This document shows, piece by piece, positions 24,301 to 36,400 of a stretch of DNA of 64,000 nt. The notes beneath the pieces were generated by a model, which ran no database searches, was not told where the DNA came from, and was given only the letters and a program-made list of their open reading frames with translations. The DNA is from Paramacrobiotus metropolitanus (lineage: Eukaryota > Tardigrada > Eutardigrada > Parachela > Macrobiotidae), in contig NW_026570234.1 in the NCBI RefSeq assembly GCF_019649055.1, positions 1,240,001 through 1,304,000 of the forward strand, read 5' to 3'. The first letter of the stretch is position 1. Each line of letters begins with the position of its first letter. Position numbers and translations under genes: made by a program.

Positions 24301-27104
24301 TTAATGATGCTATTTCGAAATCCGCATTAAGATAACACAATTAATGGCCGGTTGTGCATGCATTCCGAGCCTGCGCCTGGAAATGCAAAAGTCCAAATAA
24401 TTTTCCACAGCTGCACAAGCACATGCACAAAATAAATGAAAACAAATTATCTGCCAGATGAAAAGTACAATTTACCAAATTTAATGCAACTCTCACAATA
24501 TGAAAAAAAATTATGTAGTATATCTTTATTAATGCATTAGGGTATTGGTTAAATAGTGCATAACTAAATCCCGGCTTTTCAGGATCAGATAATTTAATAA
24601 ATCCTGACGAGTGCGACACATATTTCACTCTTGCCAACACTCACAACCAACTAACCACAAGCGAACTGATCTCGTCGAGGCGACACACAATTCCCGTGCC
24701 GCATGCCAGCCGAGATTTCGTGATAACCCAAAGTACTTCACATTATTGTCTTTACGCGTTTTTTATGACATATTATCTACAGGGCGTAGCGGACTTACTT
24801 ATGGGTAGTATGAGGAAAAATCCTTGCCACATGCAAATAAATCCCAGAATAATCAGGCTCAGCGTGATGGTGGCTTTTCGCTGTTTCGCGAAGCTTTTAC
24901 CCAGTTTGGCCGTTGTTGAGCCGGAAACACTTCCGGTTTCCCCGTTGGCATTGTTGGTCTCCGATCCCGAGCCGGTGCGGGTAGTTGTAGCATTGTGAGA
25001 TTTTTGAAAGCGTTTAGTATGAATTCGTAATGTCATTACGGTGCCGTCATTACTGAGTGATCCTGATCCGCGTTTAATACCCGTCCGCATGGACTGTACA
25101 TGCCGGGCGGCGGCTTTATAGATGCGCGAATAAAAAATTAATATAATTATCAGTGGAACGTAATAGGACACGGAGCAGCTGAATATCACATAGCTGGGGT
25201 CAGTCTGGACGTGACATTTGTAGGGATTCTTCTCTTCCGGTGTCTGCCAGCCCATGAACGGCACCACCGAAATGACCAGGGATAATATCCAGATAATTAT
25301 AATCATCGTCAGCATTTTGGCTTTGGTCATAATCCTAAAAATAGACGTCACCGATATTGCTGCACAAGTATATTGGCGGATATTTATCGCGCCCTGGGTT
25401 TTTCTTTTAATAATACACTGTACCGATTCTCAACGCCAACATACGTATATGACAGACAAAAATGTCATTATACAAAAATGTAGCAATTTACCGGCGAATT
25501 ACATTGGCTTTAATTTGATTCAGCAGCAAGCCTTTCGTCTGAGTCATTTGCCAAGAATATTAATGGTGTGTGGAAAGATATGCTAAATATATGCGCAAAG
25601 TGAATTGTCGATTATGGATATTCATATTCTCAAAAGCATATGCGCTTCTACAACAAAAGCTGCTTGTCTATGGCAAAATAAAAATTTGTGTTATAAACAA
25701 ACAAATTATAAAAATCATAAAAATCAATGTTCACTGTACAGTTTTTTAATTAAATTTTATAAAGATCTGAAAGAGCAGTGAACTGTGAGGACGCACATCC
25801 AAATATCTGTATGTGGCACTAGCAGTCATCTACTCAACCACACGCGCAAAGACATCATCAAGAGGTTTATCTTGACTTTTTGAATTCATTGGTGCTATTT
25901 CTATACCGAAAATTAAGCCTCTTTCAAACCTATTTGATTCCTTAAATCAGCGTCTCAACAAGCAGACACTTAAAAAACAATCAGCAAACCAAACAAAGTA
26001 GGCGTTATTAGACAAACAAAAGTCAACAATTTACCCGGCATAAGCGAGTGGTCGTGTAACGCCGATGAGCCGGTCCAGTGCGATAGATACTGCAAAGAAC
26101 ACACATAATGGCCACAAATCAGTGGAATAAAGCACTTTGCGTGCTGTTTATGGGCCATTTCGCCGCGGAGCACTAAGCGCCCAACAAATTTCCCATGACA
26201 ACCGAGCGTTTTGCCCACATCAGTTGCCCTTAAAAAATTTTGTACCCCACTTCCTTTATGGGGAATGGCGAGGGTAAGCATCAAGCTAGAAAAGTTTTCC
26301 ATAATTTAAGATACGAAATTGCAAGCGCATTTTAAAATGTCTAATATGCACAATAGTGCACAAGCCGCAAATCTCGTATTGATTATATTGTCCGCTATTT
26401 TAACATTAACAAAATGTGCAAGAGGACCAACAAGTAGGATCAGTGATCAACTGTAGATTATGCAGTTATTCTAGTTACTTGCAACAAAGGGACAGTTTTT
26501 TAGGAGGTATTTTTAAGTTGTTTTGCATTAAAGTTTTGCCGGGTGTATAATTAAGACAAATTATATAATTACTAAATTTAGGTGAGTAAATAAAAAAAAA
26601 TTTTGCTGGTACGTAAAGATTAACCATCTTAATCGTTTTTCCGTGCATATTTCCGGTTTTATGTTACGATCACAAACTTGACCAACTATTACCTAATGAC
26701 CAGATTGAGCCGGTACAGCATAAAACATCAATAGCCGCCCACACACTACAAAAAACCCGCCCGAATAGCCACTGATCATTAAGAACCTCCAATGTAGCGG
26801 AAAAGGGGAAAACAATAGAGCCGAGTGTCATGTCGAATATGGCCAGATTGACAATGAGTAATGTATGGCGCTGTGAGCGCAGATGTCGGTCGGTGGCCAC
26901 CGCTAAGAGTACAAGCAGATTACCGCCAACAGTTAAAACGGTAAATAATCCCAGAATAATCCCAACGGGCACCGCGTAGCTTAGTTCCGGTGACTGGAAA
27001 TAGTAGTCCTCATCATTTGACAATAGACTGGATGTGTTATTATGGGCTGCTGTAGTCAAAGTGGCGTTAACATGAAATTCGCTAGAATTAGCCCAGTCTA
27101 GCAT
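15323..27104 (-). CDS. Alpha1-adrenergic/octopamine-alpha-like GPCR, complete, 5 exons
   Basis: Seven-transmembrane aminergic receptor, expected at the plasma membrane and likely Gq-coupled by family. Exons: 26693-27104, 26035-26089, 24799-25334, 17379-17458, 15323-16042; phases match and code 600 aa. Exon 1 has an extracellular N-terminus with N-glycosylation sites (NSS, NAT, NTS), TM1-TM2 and TM3 with the amine-binding Asp in [12 protein letters not shown]. Exon 2 carries [11 protein letters not shown] in place of DRY. Exon 3 has TM4, TM5 ([14 protein letters not shown]) and an intracellular loop with TLRIH, a motif shared with vertebrate alpha1 receptors, then TM6. Exon 4 (80 bases) gives [19 protein letters not shown], and exon 5 [18 protein letters not shown] plus a 200-residue Ser-rich tail. 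TM6 reads CMWQGFF where CWxPFF is expected. Octopamine is the likeliest ligand if this is a protostome; tyramine or another amine is possible. Confidence 0.92.
16902..16974. repeat. Imperfect inverted repeat inside GPCR intron 4
   Basis: Left arm 16902-16929 and right arm 16947-16974 are each 28 bases. The outer 15 bases pair perfectly (TTATTTATAATAATA against its complement) and the inner bases are imperfect, around a 17-base loop. The arms could be the ends of a very short MITE-like element or a chance AT-rich hairpin. Confidence 0.55.
18237..18255. repeat. 8-bp perfect hairpin
   Basis: GACTCCTG, a three-base loop TCA, then CAGGAGTC. Intronic, with no known role. Confidence 0.5.
19327..19391. 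repeat. Degenerate CTTATCTG-type tandem repeat
   Basis: Short units CTTATCTA, CTTATCTG and close variants recur about six times. This is a simple-sequence repeat inside GPCR intron 3. Confidence 0.7.
23721..23736. repeat. (TC)n microsatellite
   Basis: About seven consecutive CT dinucleotides within GPCR intron 3. Confidence 0.8.
25335..26034. other. Intron 2 of the GPCR gene
   Basis: 700 bases between the DRL exon and the TM4 exon, AT-rich, with nothing else recognised. Confidence 0.6.
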
Positions 27105-30100
27105 GATTTACTCAAATCAATCAGCATTGATTAGAGGAGATTGTGTGGTGTTGCATCTCCAGCCGGCATATACGCATCCGATGGACAGCGGGATTTACAT
27201 GATGATAACATAATGATACACAGTGAAAAGGGGCAAGGATCGGTGTTTTTTATTATGGCGTGACCATCCAAGGAGTGCGTGGACGGGAAAATGCGCTCTT
27301 AAGGAAACCGGGATGTGGCATGGGGAATGGCGTTGTTATCCCTTCTTTCACGCATCCTCACGTAAAATGGCCCCTCTACTATTGTGTAGCCATGGAGCGG
27401 CAATTTACCGGCCACACACTATGGGCTTCATATATATACATTTGTACACGGTGTATATACTATATACGGGGCCGGCAGCCGAGCAGCGATGTACTCACAA
27501 ACACAGGAAGGCCGGCAAAAATCGGCAAACTGTACGATTACTTGGTCATGTCATGGATACTGCACAAACGGGATATCCGTTTTTTATCATAGCTGTGCAT
27601 TGAAGATAGACTTCCGGCATTAAGGGGATGGACCTATTTGGACGAGCCAGTCGGTCCGCGCGTGCCGGCAGTGATGCACGGCTGAGGAGCCGACGAAAGA
27701 GCAACTGTCAACAGGACACTAATAGATTGTGTGACAGCTGTGCAGGTAAATGAAATCCCATTGCCGGCGGAAAAATTGTGTTCTTCCTGTCACGCATTTG
27801 TAAATATTTCAACGCCGCGAGAATATTTATGCAGAAGAATTGCAGTGTCGGAAATGTTGTTGTCCTGCAAATTAAAGAATCAGTAAGATGGAGAAGAGAC
27901 GTAGGGAATAAAACAAGCATAAGAAAATATATTTTAACGGGAAATGGTAGTCACAAATAACTGCGCAGAAATGTTTTCGCGTTAAACTTGTTTGTTGCGA
28001 GCACAATGAAGTATTAATATGTAATCACCTCGTCTCCATAGTCTAATCGCCCTGCTGTTAGAGGTAAAGATTTTACCTGTATATTAAAATAACCCATAAA
28101 AAACTGTCAAATTTGAAATCATAAATTGTTTAGAAATATACAAATTTGGATACTTCATATTTACAAAACATTTACCGGCATTTAACGAACCACGGGTGCA
28201 AACACACGCCGATTGGATGCTTTACGGTTGTTATTGTTTTTTTCTAGGTTGTTGTGACGGCGGCAAGGAGAATGCGAACGACCTCGTAAATGGGCAGTCA
28301 ATGGGGTGCATCACACAATACGCGTCGTGCGCGTCCTGAACGTCATGCTCATTCCTTAATGGTTGATCCATTTTTTATCAAGTCAACTCTAAACCCATCA
28401 CTGCACTGGGCCGTCGCGCGCTCTAACACGCAGTGCACGCGGCGCCGGCTACAAGCCAATCGTAAAGGAGGGTAGTATTTTAATCGGAATATACGCCTAA
28501 TAAAGTAAATTAAATCTCATCAGTGTCAGCTGCAGGCTTCTTTTACCACTACTGTGTGCGACCTCGCTACTGCAAGTGCACTCGCACAGCTGAGAAATTT
28601 TTGGTCAACCACATTTTATAATGAACAGCCGGCACGACGACCGGCCTGCCGACGTCAAAAACTTTTACGCTCCGTAACATTCCCACAACAGTTGCGGTGT
28701 TGTTGTGCCGTAGAGCGGGATTGCGTTAAATTCTGTCACACAGGGACACATCTTATAAATCAAAACCATGTGGCCGTCGATGCACTACTAGTGTACCGGC
28801 AGCCAGAAGATGGTAAATTAACTACCAGGGCGGAAGGGAGCGGGAAAAGCGTCCAAATGGCTATGATCAAGGAATGTACAGTGGATGGCAGCCGGCAAAT
28901 GTGTTTTTAAGTACTTGCTATACGAGAGTCTTAAGAATTCAAGCCAAGTGGCTTAAAATCGTCAGGTTTGAACATATATCCTTTAGACAGTTCATCCAGT
29001 ATCGCTGCATGGGCCCACGTTGATGTAATCCCTTAATTCTCGTAGAGCACTAATTCCTCTACTTAATCATGCTCATCCTGTTCGTTCAAGTTTTGACTGT
29101 TAGATTTCCATTCAGAATTCGAATGCAAGCTGATCGCGTAGTTCGGATTGGCCTGATCAGTAATTTACACAGTTGGGAGTTTTTTTAAGAATAGAAAATC
29201 ATACAGCAACATTCTTTCAACTGACTACGCAATATACGTATAGAACGTGTGCGTAATTCTTAAAATTTATTTAGTTAGAGTCACTCGCGAGCTTTGAGTA
29301 CTGTAACTCTACCAATCCAATTAGTCAATTTAGCGAGTTCAACGTCATCGTTGCAAGCTTGTACGACAGCATGGTGGGCTGACGTTTTGCATAATTATGT
29401 TATACATGCAATTGTAATTATTCAATGTGATATACTATTCCGCATCAATTTTCATTTAAAATGGCTTTGGTAAAAATGAGCCAACCATCAGCCAGCATCC
29501 ATTTTTTCAGTGGAAGGCATTTGTTACTCCCAGTACTCGTTTGCCACAATAAAATTTTATAGAAAATGTTCGACATATGCGTGCGCCTGGAGATCCTGTG
29601 ACGACTGTGTCTTGTGCTTTTCCGCTTGCAGGATGTGTTCCACCTTTCGTTTATCTGAAGCTAATCGCAGACTGTAAGCACGGCGTTCACGCTTTTTACG
29701 CTGCCCGATACAATATCGGATCAAATTTCGTCAACCGTTTATAAATTGGTAATATTAACTTGGGCGAATTTCAATAGGGTGAATCAAGTAAACAAACTTG
29801 ATCATGGTATTAGACATCGATTGCTTCAGCATTTGACGATTTACTCTCTGTAAGATCCACTATCATCCACACATTATATAATTACAAAGAATAAATATAC
29901 CGCCCACCTATAATGCGCGTATGTCTTAGTATTGTGTTATAAACGTAACATACGTGCAACCGCAATGAGTGTACATATTGGTGTTAATGCGAAACGACTT
30001 CACTTCCAGCTTCTCAGAGATTACGTACCCTGTTCTAATTTTAAATACTCTTATTACTAAGGCCATTGTGCAGGAGCATATTGATTCGGAATTTAGTATC

Positions 30101-30449
30101 TGAGAGAATGTAAAAAAGACAAAGCTGTACAGTGTTTGCATCGAACAAAGCGATGTAGGAGGAAATAAAAACAAAAATGAAACATTTTCAAGATTAAGCT
30201 GTCCAGACAACCAGCATCTGGGGTGGACTAACCATACACGACGTGCTGTTCGGATAGCTGTACAAGATCGCAAGGTCTGTATACAGCCAAGGGAAAACGA
30301 AGGATATCTATGGACTATTATACACCACGTCATATAACGAAAAACTCATTTTCACGAAACAGAACAATTTCGGCCATTTCGAGCGCAAACTTACAACTTT
30401 CCAGTCAGGTTACAAAAAAATCAAAAAAATTTTCGCTCAGCGGCATTCT
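27105..30449. other. Spacer upstream of the GPCR and downstream of the repeat-protein gene
   Basis: Expected to contain the GPCR promoter and 5' UTR (just right of 27104) and the 3' UTR of the minus-strand repeat-protein gene (left of 30450). Frames at 27223-27603, 28554-28910 and 29926-30333 look like chance: mixed low-quality composition, no domains, no signal sequence. Confidence 0.5.
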
Positions 30450-33400
30450 TTAACCAATGTCGCCACCACCACCACCGCCGCCGCCACCGCCTGGAGCAGC
30501 GGTACCGCCACAGATTGATATCTGAACGTTAGATGTGGCAGTCTGTCCACTCGCATCGGTAGCCGTTATCGAGTACGTGTAAAGACCGGTTCCCAGGATG
30601 GTATTCAACGTTATTGCTCCGGAAGTACTGTCTATGTTGAAGTTTCTGAAAAGCAAACGGATTTTCGAACACGCACTTATAACCGACGAGAATTCTTATT
30701 TCAGCACTTAAAAAATTAAAATAGTATACCAAATGGCAGCGTTTGCTTAACTAATGCGCTAAATATAACATTATTTGCAATTTCGCGTACAGTACAACAG
30801 TTGTCGGAACAGATTGCTTTCGCTGATGGAAACTAATTATCGATATCACAGGCCGGATCGTTAGCGACAATAACTTACCCGTTGGGTGTTGTAGGTGAAT
30901 ACGTTATCGGTGCGGTGCCGCCAGTAAACCATGCAATGGCCGTTCCAGCGGCATCACCCGGCGCAGATGCTGCTCCCAGGGAGCAAAGAGGGGTAACGGT
31001 ATTGGCCGTGCCGGGGTTGGTGGCCACAAGGGCAGCTGGGCAGGTCGCTGCGGTCGTGACAAACACCGGTATCACCTGGGTCTGCGTGGCACCGGCACTG
31101 TCGGTCACAGTTATCGGCACACTGTATGTACCGGGGGCGAGGGCTGTAGCAGTTGTAACCACGCCCGTGGAAGACACCGCGAATTGACTGCAAATGCTCA
31201 GTTTTACATAAATTATTTTTTGACAGTAGAGGTAAACAGTAAATGAAATGTAGTGTATGTAGATGTAAAAATCATGAAGATGTAATCATTCAGCGTACCT
31301 GCTGCTGGTAGTATAAGTGTACGTTCCCGATCCGCCCGTGGCAGTAACGGAAGCCGGTGTGCCTGATGCACCTATTGTCGTCGTAGTGGCTGTGTTGGGG
31401 AAACAGATAGAAGTGGTTGTTATTGACGGTACAGCCGCGCACAAGATTAGGGTTTCGGTTTGCTGGAATGTCTGTCCATTAGCGTCCGTTACCGTCACAC
31501 TGGTAGTGTATGTGCCGGGTGCTGTTAAGGCTTGAGAAGCCGTAATAGTTCCACCAGTAGAAATGGTAAACCGCCTAAAATTATGTACAGTATTTAGAGG
31601 CAGCTTGCAGTGACATTTACACATAATCAAATCAGGAAACTGTCTCACTTACGGGTCTGTATTGGTCAGTGTGTAAGTATACGGCGCGGTACCTCCCGTG
31701 GAAACCACCGTTCCAATCTGCGTATTCGCCGCAACATTGCCGGTTCCTGCTGTGCAAGCCGGATTTGTCGACGGTAACGTGATAGTGGGATTGACCACCC
31801 GTGGTGTTGCGCTGGTTGCACCGCATATCGTAACTGTTACGGTAACGGTGCCCGTAGCGCCAGTGCTGTCCGTGACCACCACGGGGACTAGCTGTGCAGT
31901 ACCAGTGGCAGTAATAACTGCTGCTGTGGTTAAGATGCCCGCTGTACTGACAGCGTAGTTTGTGTTTGTTGTGCTGTATGTGTACGGCCCGGTGCCACCC
32001 GTCTGCTGGATAGTACTGACAAAAGTGCCGGCCGGAACGCTTGTAGGGCACGTGGCAGCAGTAGGACTGGTGTTGGCAGGACTGGCGGTGGCCGTTATTG
32101 TCGAAACGGCACACGGTACAACGTTAATTTGCACTTGAGCCGTGGATGATAAGCCCGTCGCGTCAGTGCCGGTTACAGTTATCAGACGTAGACCTGTCGC
32201 CGCGCTAGCGAGACTGACAGCCGTGGTCACTTGACCAGTTGTCGGGTTGATCGAGAACTCGTTGTTCGGAGTGATAGAATATGTAATTGCTGATCCAGTT
32301 GGGGAAGTTGCCTGAAAACCGCACCTTCTGGATCATCTAGCCCCATACGCTTCTACGTATTATGAACTGAAAAGTTTACGCGGATATATTAATTAAAATC
32401 CAAAAACCAATAGAAAACAGGCAACATAACTATGGCTCTTATTACTCCCTCGGCAGTAGTCATAATTAATGACGATAAAATGGAAGTATCTCCGGTTTTA
32501 CGCGCCTATTAGAGAGAAACTATTTCATTTGCAGGAAGTGTCGGACGTACAATTATGAATCCAACGAAAGAACCAACAGTGGGCGTCGCGCATGTCGACA
32601 GGAAGTACGTTGGACTGGTAAACTGTGGACTGTTGGTACTGGTGCCGGATGTAGTGTTGGCGGCAATGTTAATGCGGACGGTCGAGGTACAGTACTGAAA
32701 CGAAGGAAATTAGATTTCATCTCTGGACAGAAGGAAGTCTAAATATTCTGGCTTACCAATCCCGTGGAGGTGTCCGTTCCGCGCACTTGAAATTCCAGAG
32801 CCGCACGCCATCTTCTAGCCAGCGTAGTAGCCACGGATATGTCTCCGGTTGTCGGGTTGATAGTGAATCGCCCGAGAGAATTATCCGGTATGGACCAGAC
32901 AATATTGGAACCGGTCGGACTGGTGGCACCGACACGCAGAACAAACGTCCCCACCGCGGTACTCTCCTGGACCGTGGCGGTGTACAGATTCTGGGCGCAT
33001 GTTGGACCTTGTGAGACCGATAGTACACTGCCGGTGATACCGGATGTGGATGAGCAAGTTGTGGAGATGGAAACCTACGCGAAGGTCATATGAAAATAAT
33101 GCCGTGAAAGGAAAGAAAACACATGATTGTCGGCTTACCGTGACCGAAGAGGTTGTTGATGCTCCTTTGTTGTCCGTGGCGGCTATTACAAAATTCGTTG
33201 ATGTGCCACCGTTTGTTAGTGGTATAGCTGTGCGGATGTTGCCGGCAGAGTCCATTGTGAAAATCGTTGACGATACGGAGTAAGTGACTGGATCGCCATC
33301 CGGATCGAATGCCTGTGCATTTAAATTGTTTCAACTTTGCAAATGTTTTCGCTTCGCAAATAATCTTCTTCTGATATTGTTTTGAACCATGTATATTTAT

Positions 33401-36400
33401 CATTCCAATTAAATGCAGCGACCTTAAGCTTTAATACTATTTTAATTATATTGGTTAAGCAAAATCGATTGACATAGATATTACAGACGTTTGTGTGAGT
33501 TTAAACTAATTACCAAAAGCTGCAACCGTCGTCTGCAAGAACTAAATTTTTTAATCCAAAAAGGGTTTCATAAAAATTTAATAATAAAAGCGTTTCATTT
33601 TATATCCAGTGAAGCATTACAGTTCTATTCGTATAATTATTTGTAGCATACATCCATACTTTCACAGCAACTTATATTTAATGTCTTATAACAGCGCGGC
33701 AATTTAGTGACCTTTCGAAACTTACCGGTACTGTGCCCACTAACGCGGCCGAGTTTTGACTACACGGTATGGTGAAAGTGTAGGTTGATTGCGGGAAGAT
33801 CGGTGCGCGGTTGCCAATCACCACCCCTGGAGCGCCGGGGGATGGGCCAGGCGCCGTGGCCGTACACGTGCCCACCACGGCAACGGACACCGTGGCACTG
33901 CCACTGGATCCGAAGTTGTCCGTGGCCAGAATGACAAACGATGTCGATGACGAGGGTCCAATGAACGGTACAGCGGTGCGCACATTGCCACTGCTGTCGA
34001 TGGTAAATTGCGATGACGACATGGAGTAGGTAATCGGATTACCGTCCGGATCCGAGGCCTGTCAAAATGTTGTTTAACCAAGCGTACACTTTCCCATTCT
34101 ACTGCTAAACAGTTTGTCTAGTTTGTGTTGCTTACGTTTGCTGTACCAACAAGGATACCAGTTGTCGAACTGCAGGGTAAATTGACCGAATAGGTGTTTT
34201 GCGTAAACCTTGGTGGATTGTTCGTTGAAGGTGTGCCGCCGCCGCCGCCGATTGTGATTAACGTGTCCGGCAGCACATTTATGCGCACTGTAGTCTCACA
34301 AAACTGTCAAAGAATAAACTGAAATTAGGAATAGCACATTTTATTTTAACAAAAACGGGTTCTTCTACAAATCCGTATATGATTGTAAAAACATTAATCA
34401 CTAATTGTAACACTTCTTGGTTTATGAATTACGCATAGTATTATTATGTCCGTACAAGGACGAGGTTGCTGACATCGCGTTATAAATACACTATTAACTG
34501 CAGTAAAAAGTCATATATCATTCATAAGCTGCAAAAATAGCACTCAGTACGGCACAGAAATATTATAAACAGGAAAATCCATTTTACATTTCTTGGAAGT
34601 ACAAGCCGATTAATTAGTCAAGATCCTAAACATACTTGGCCCGCCTTCACCTACTGAATTAATAAAACTTATTAGTAAGCGTATTATCTTACCGCGCCTG
34701 TGGACTGGTCAGTGCCGCGAATTCGTATCTCCATGGCTGACCGGAAAAATCGCCTGGTAAGTACGCCGGCCACACTAAGAACACCGGTGTTGGGGTCAAT
34801 GGTAAACCGCCCCAGTGGATTGTCCACAATTGACCAGGATAGCGGTATACCGCTCAGACTGCTGCCGTTTAAGCGAATAACGGTTGTTCCTGCTGGCGTA
34901 GACTCAAAAACGGTGGCTGTGTAGAACTGCTGACCACAATTAATTCCGTTGGAAAATCCTCCGGAGCAGGCACCAACAATCGATACCTACAATATTCCAT
35001 AGCTTCTTAGTAGTTTGTACGGTTTAATTGTAATTTAAATTGTGGCTACAATGTAAGGTAACCATAATACTCAGCATTATGTTGCAAATAGAATATTATT
35101 TGGTATGTCGGTAATCGTACCGTGACACTCGCAGACGCGGTAGCGCCGGTCGAATCTGTTGCCGTGATAACGAACGACCGCATCCCGGAGCTAGAGAAAC
35201 CATTGGATGTCCGCACTGTCCCGTCCGTACCAACGGAGAAGTCCGTCGATGTGGAAGCATAAACCAAAGGACGATTGGTCGAGCTCATTGCCTGCGTATC
35301 ACAATACCGTCATTGTTTGTCTCCCCTACAGTATTCAATCCCCAAGCGGCAGACCTACCGTAATCTGCCCAATAATGGCATTCGGACCGGCACTACACTG
35401 GACGGTCGCTTGGTATGATGGCTGACTGAACGACACTCCGCCGGCACCACCACAGGTCGCCACCACCGTAACCGCCGTCATGGTGTTACCACTCCCACTG
35501 GACGCGGTTATCGTGAATGTCTGAACACCGGTCTGAATCGGCGCCGATAATGTGATTTGCCCAGTCTGGGGATTGATGGTATACGCGCCAGACATTCCTT
35601 GCAGCGAGTAGGTTGGTTGGCCAGACGAAGTGGTGGCGGTCACCAAGCCGACAGATGCACCCGGGGTGCAGCTGGAAATGTAGAAATAATACGACGGTTG
35701 CGCAAAGGACAGCCCTCCACCACCTCCATAGCCGTAGCCACCGCCGCCGTAACCTCCATCTCCTCCATATCCGCCACCGGATGACCCTCCACCATATCCA
35801 CCGCCTCCTGAACTTCCGCCTCCGTAACCTCCTCCACTTGGTTGTGGGGTACCGTAACCACCTCCACTCGGCTGCGGAGTACCATAACCACCACTGCTCG
35901 GCTGCGGAGCCCCGTAACCGCCTCCACTGGGTTGTGGAGTACCGCCGTAACCACCACTACTGGGCGCTCCGTATGAGCTGCCGATTGGCGTACTACCGTA
36001 ACTCGCTGGTGTTCCACCGCTGTAACTTTGTCGAGACCCGGTTGCCGGATTAGGGCCGCCGTAGGCAACAGAAGGCATGGGAACCGAGTACGACGCCACC
36101 ATTCCACCGCCGCCATACGAGCTGCTTGGAGCGGCTGGAAGGCCCGGTGCGCCGTATCCGGCTGTACTAGGTGGAGACGGCTGACCATAAGAAACAGACT
36201 GCAAAGACCAAATTAATAAAATCCCACTAATGTAATAGTTTGATTAGAATATTTTCATTCACAGATATTTGTTTTGTCGCAACTTACATAGCTCGACGGT
36301 ACGGGTCTGGGTGCTGACGCAGCAACGTATACCGCTGAAGGTGGTAGTTGTACCGCTGGCGCATAATAAGACGGTACTTGTGCCGGAGCACTGTACGACG

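Larger units (their letters stand above)
17459..24798. other. 7.3 kb intron 3 of the GPCR gene
   Basis: Large intron between the TM4-TM6 exon and the 80-base TM7 exon. It holds simple repeats and scattered short frames (for example 18489-18713, 20495-20863, 21889-22143, 23788-24042), none with a family match. No nested gene or RNA gene was recognised. Confidence 0.6.

Noticed and set aside
28554-28910. 118-codon plus-strand frame with several Cys
   Set aside because: No signal peptide, no repeat of the Cys pattern, no family match, and isolated in a spacer.
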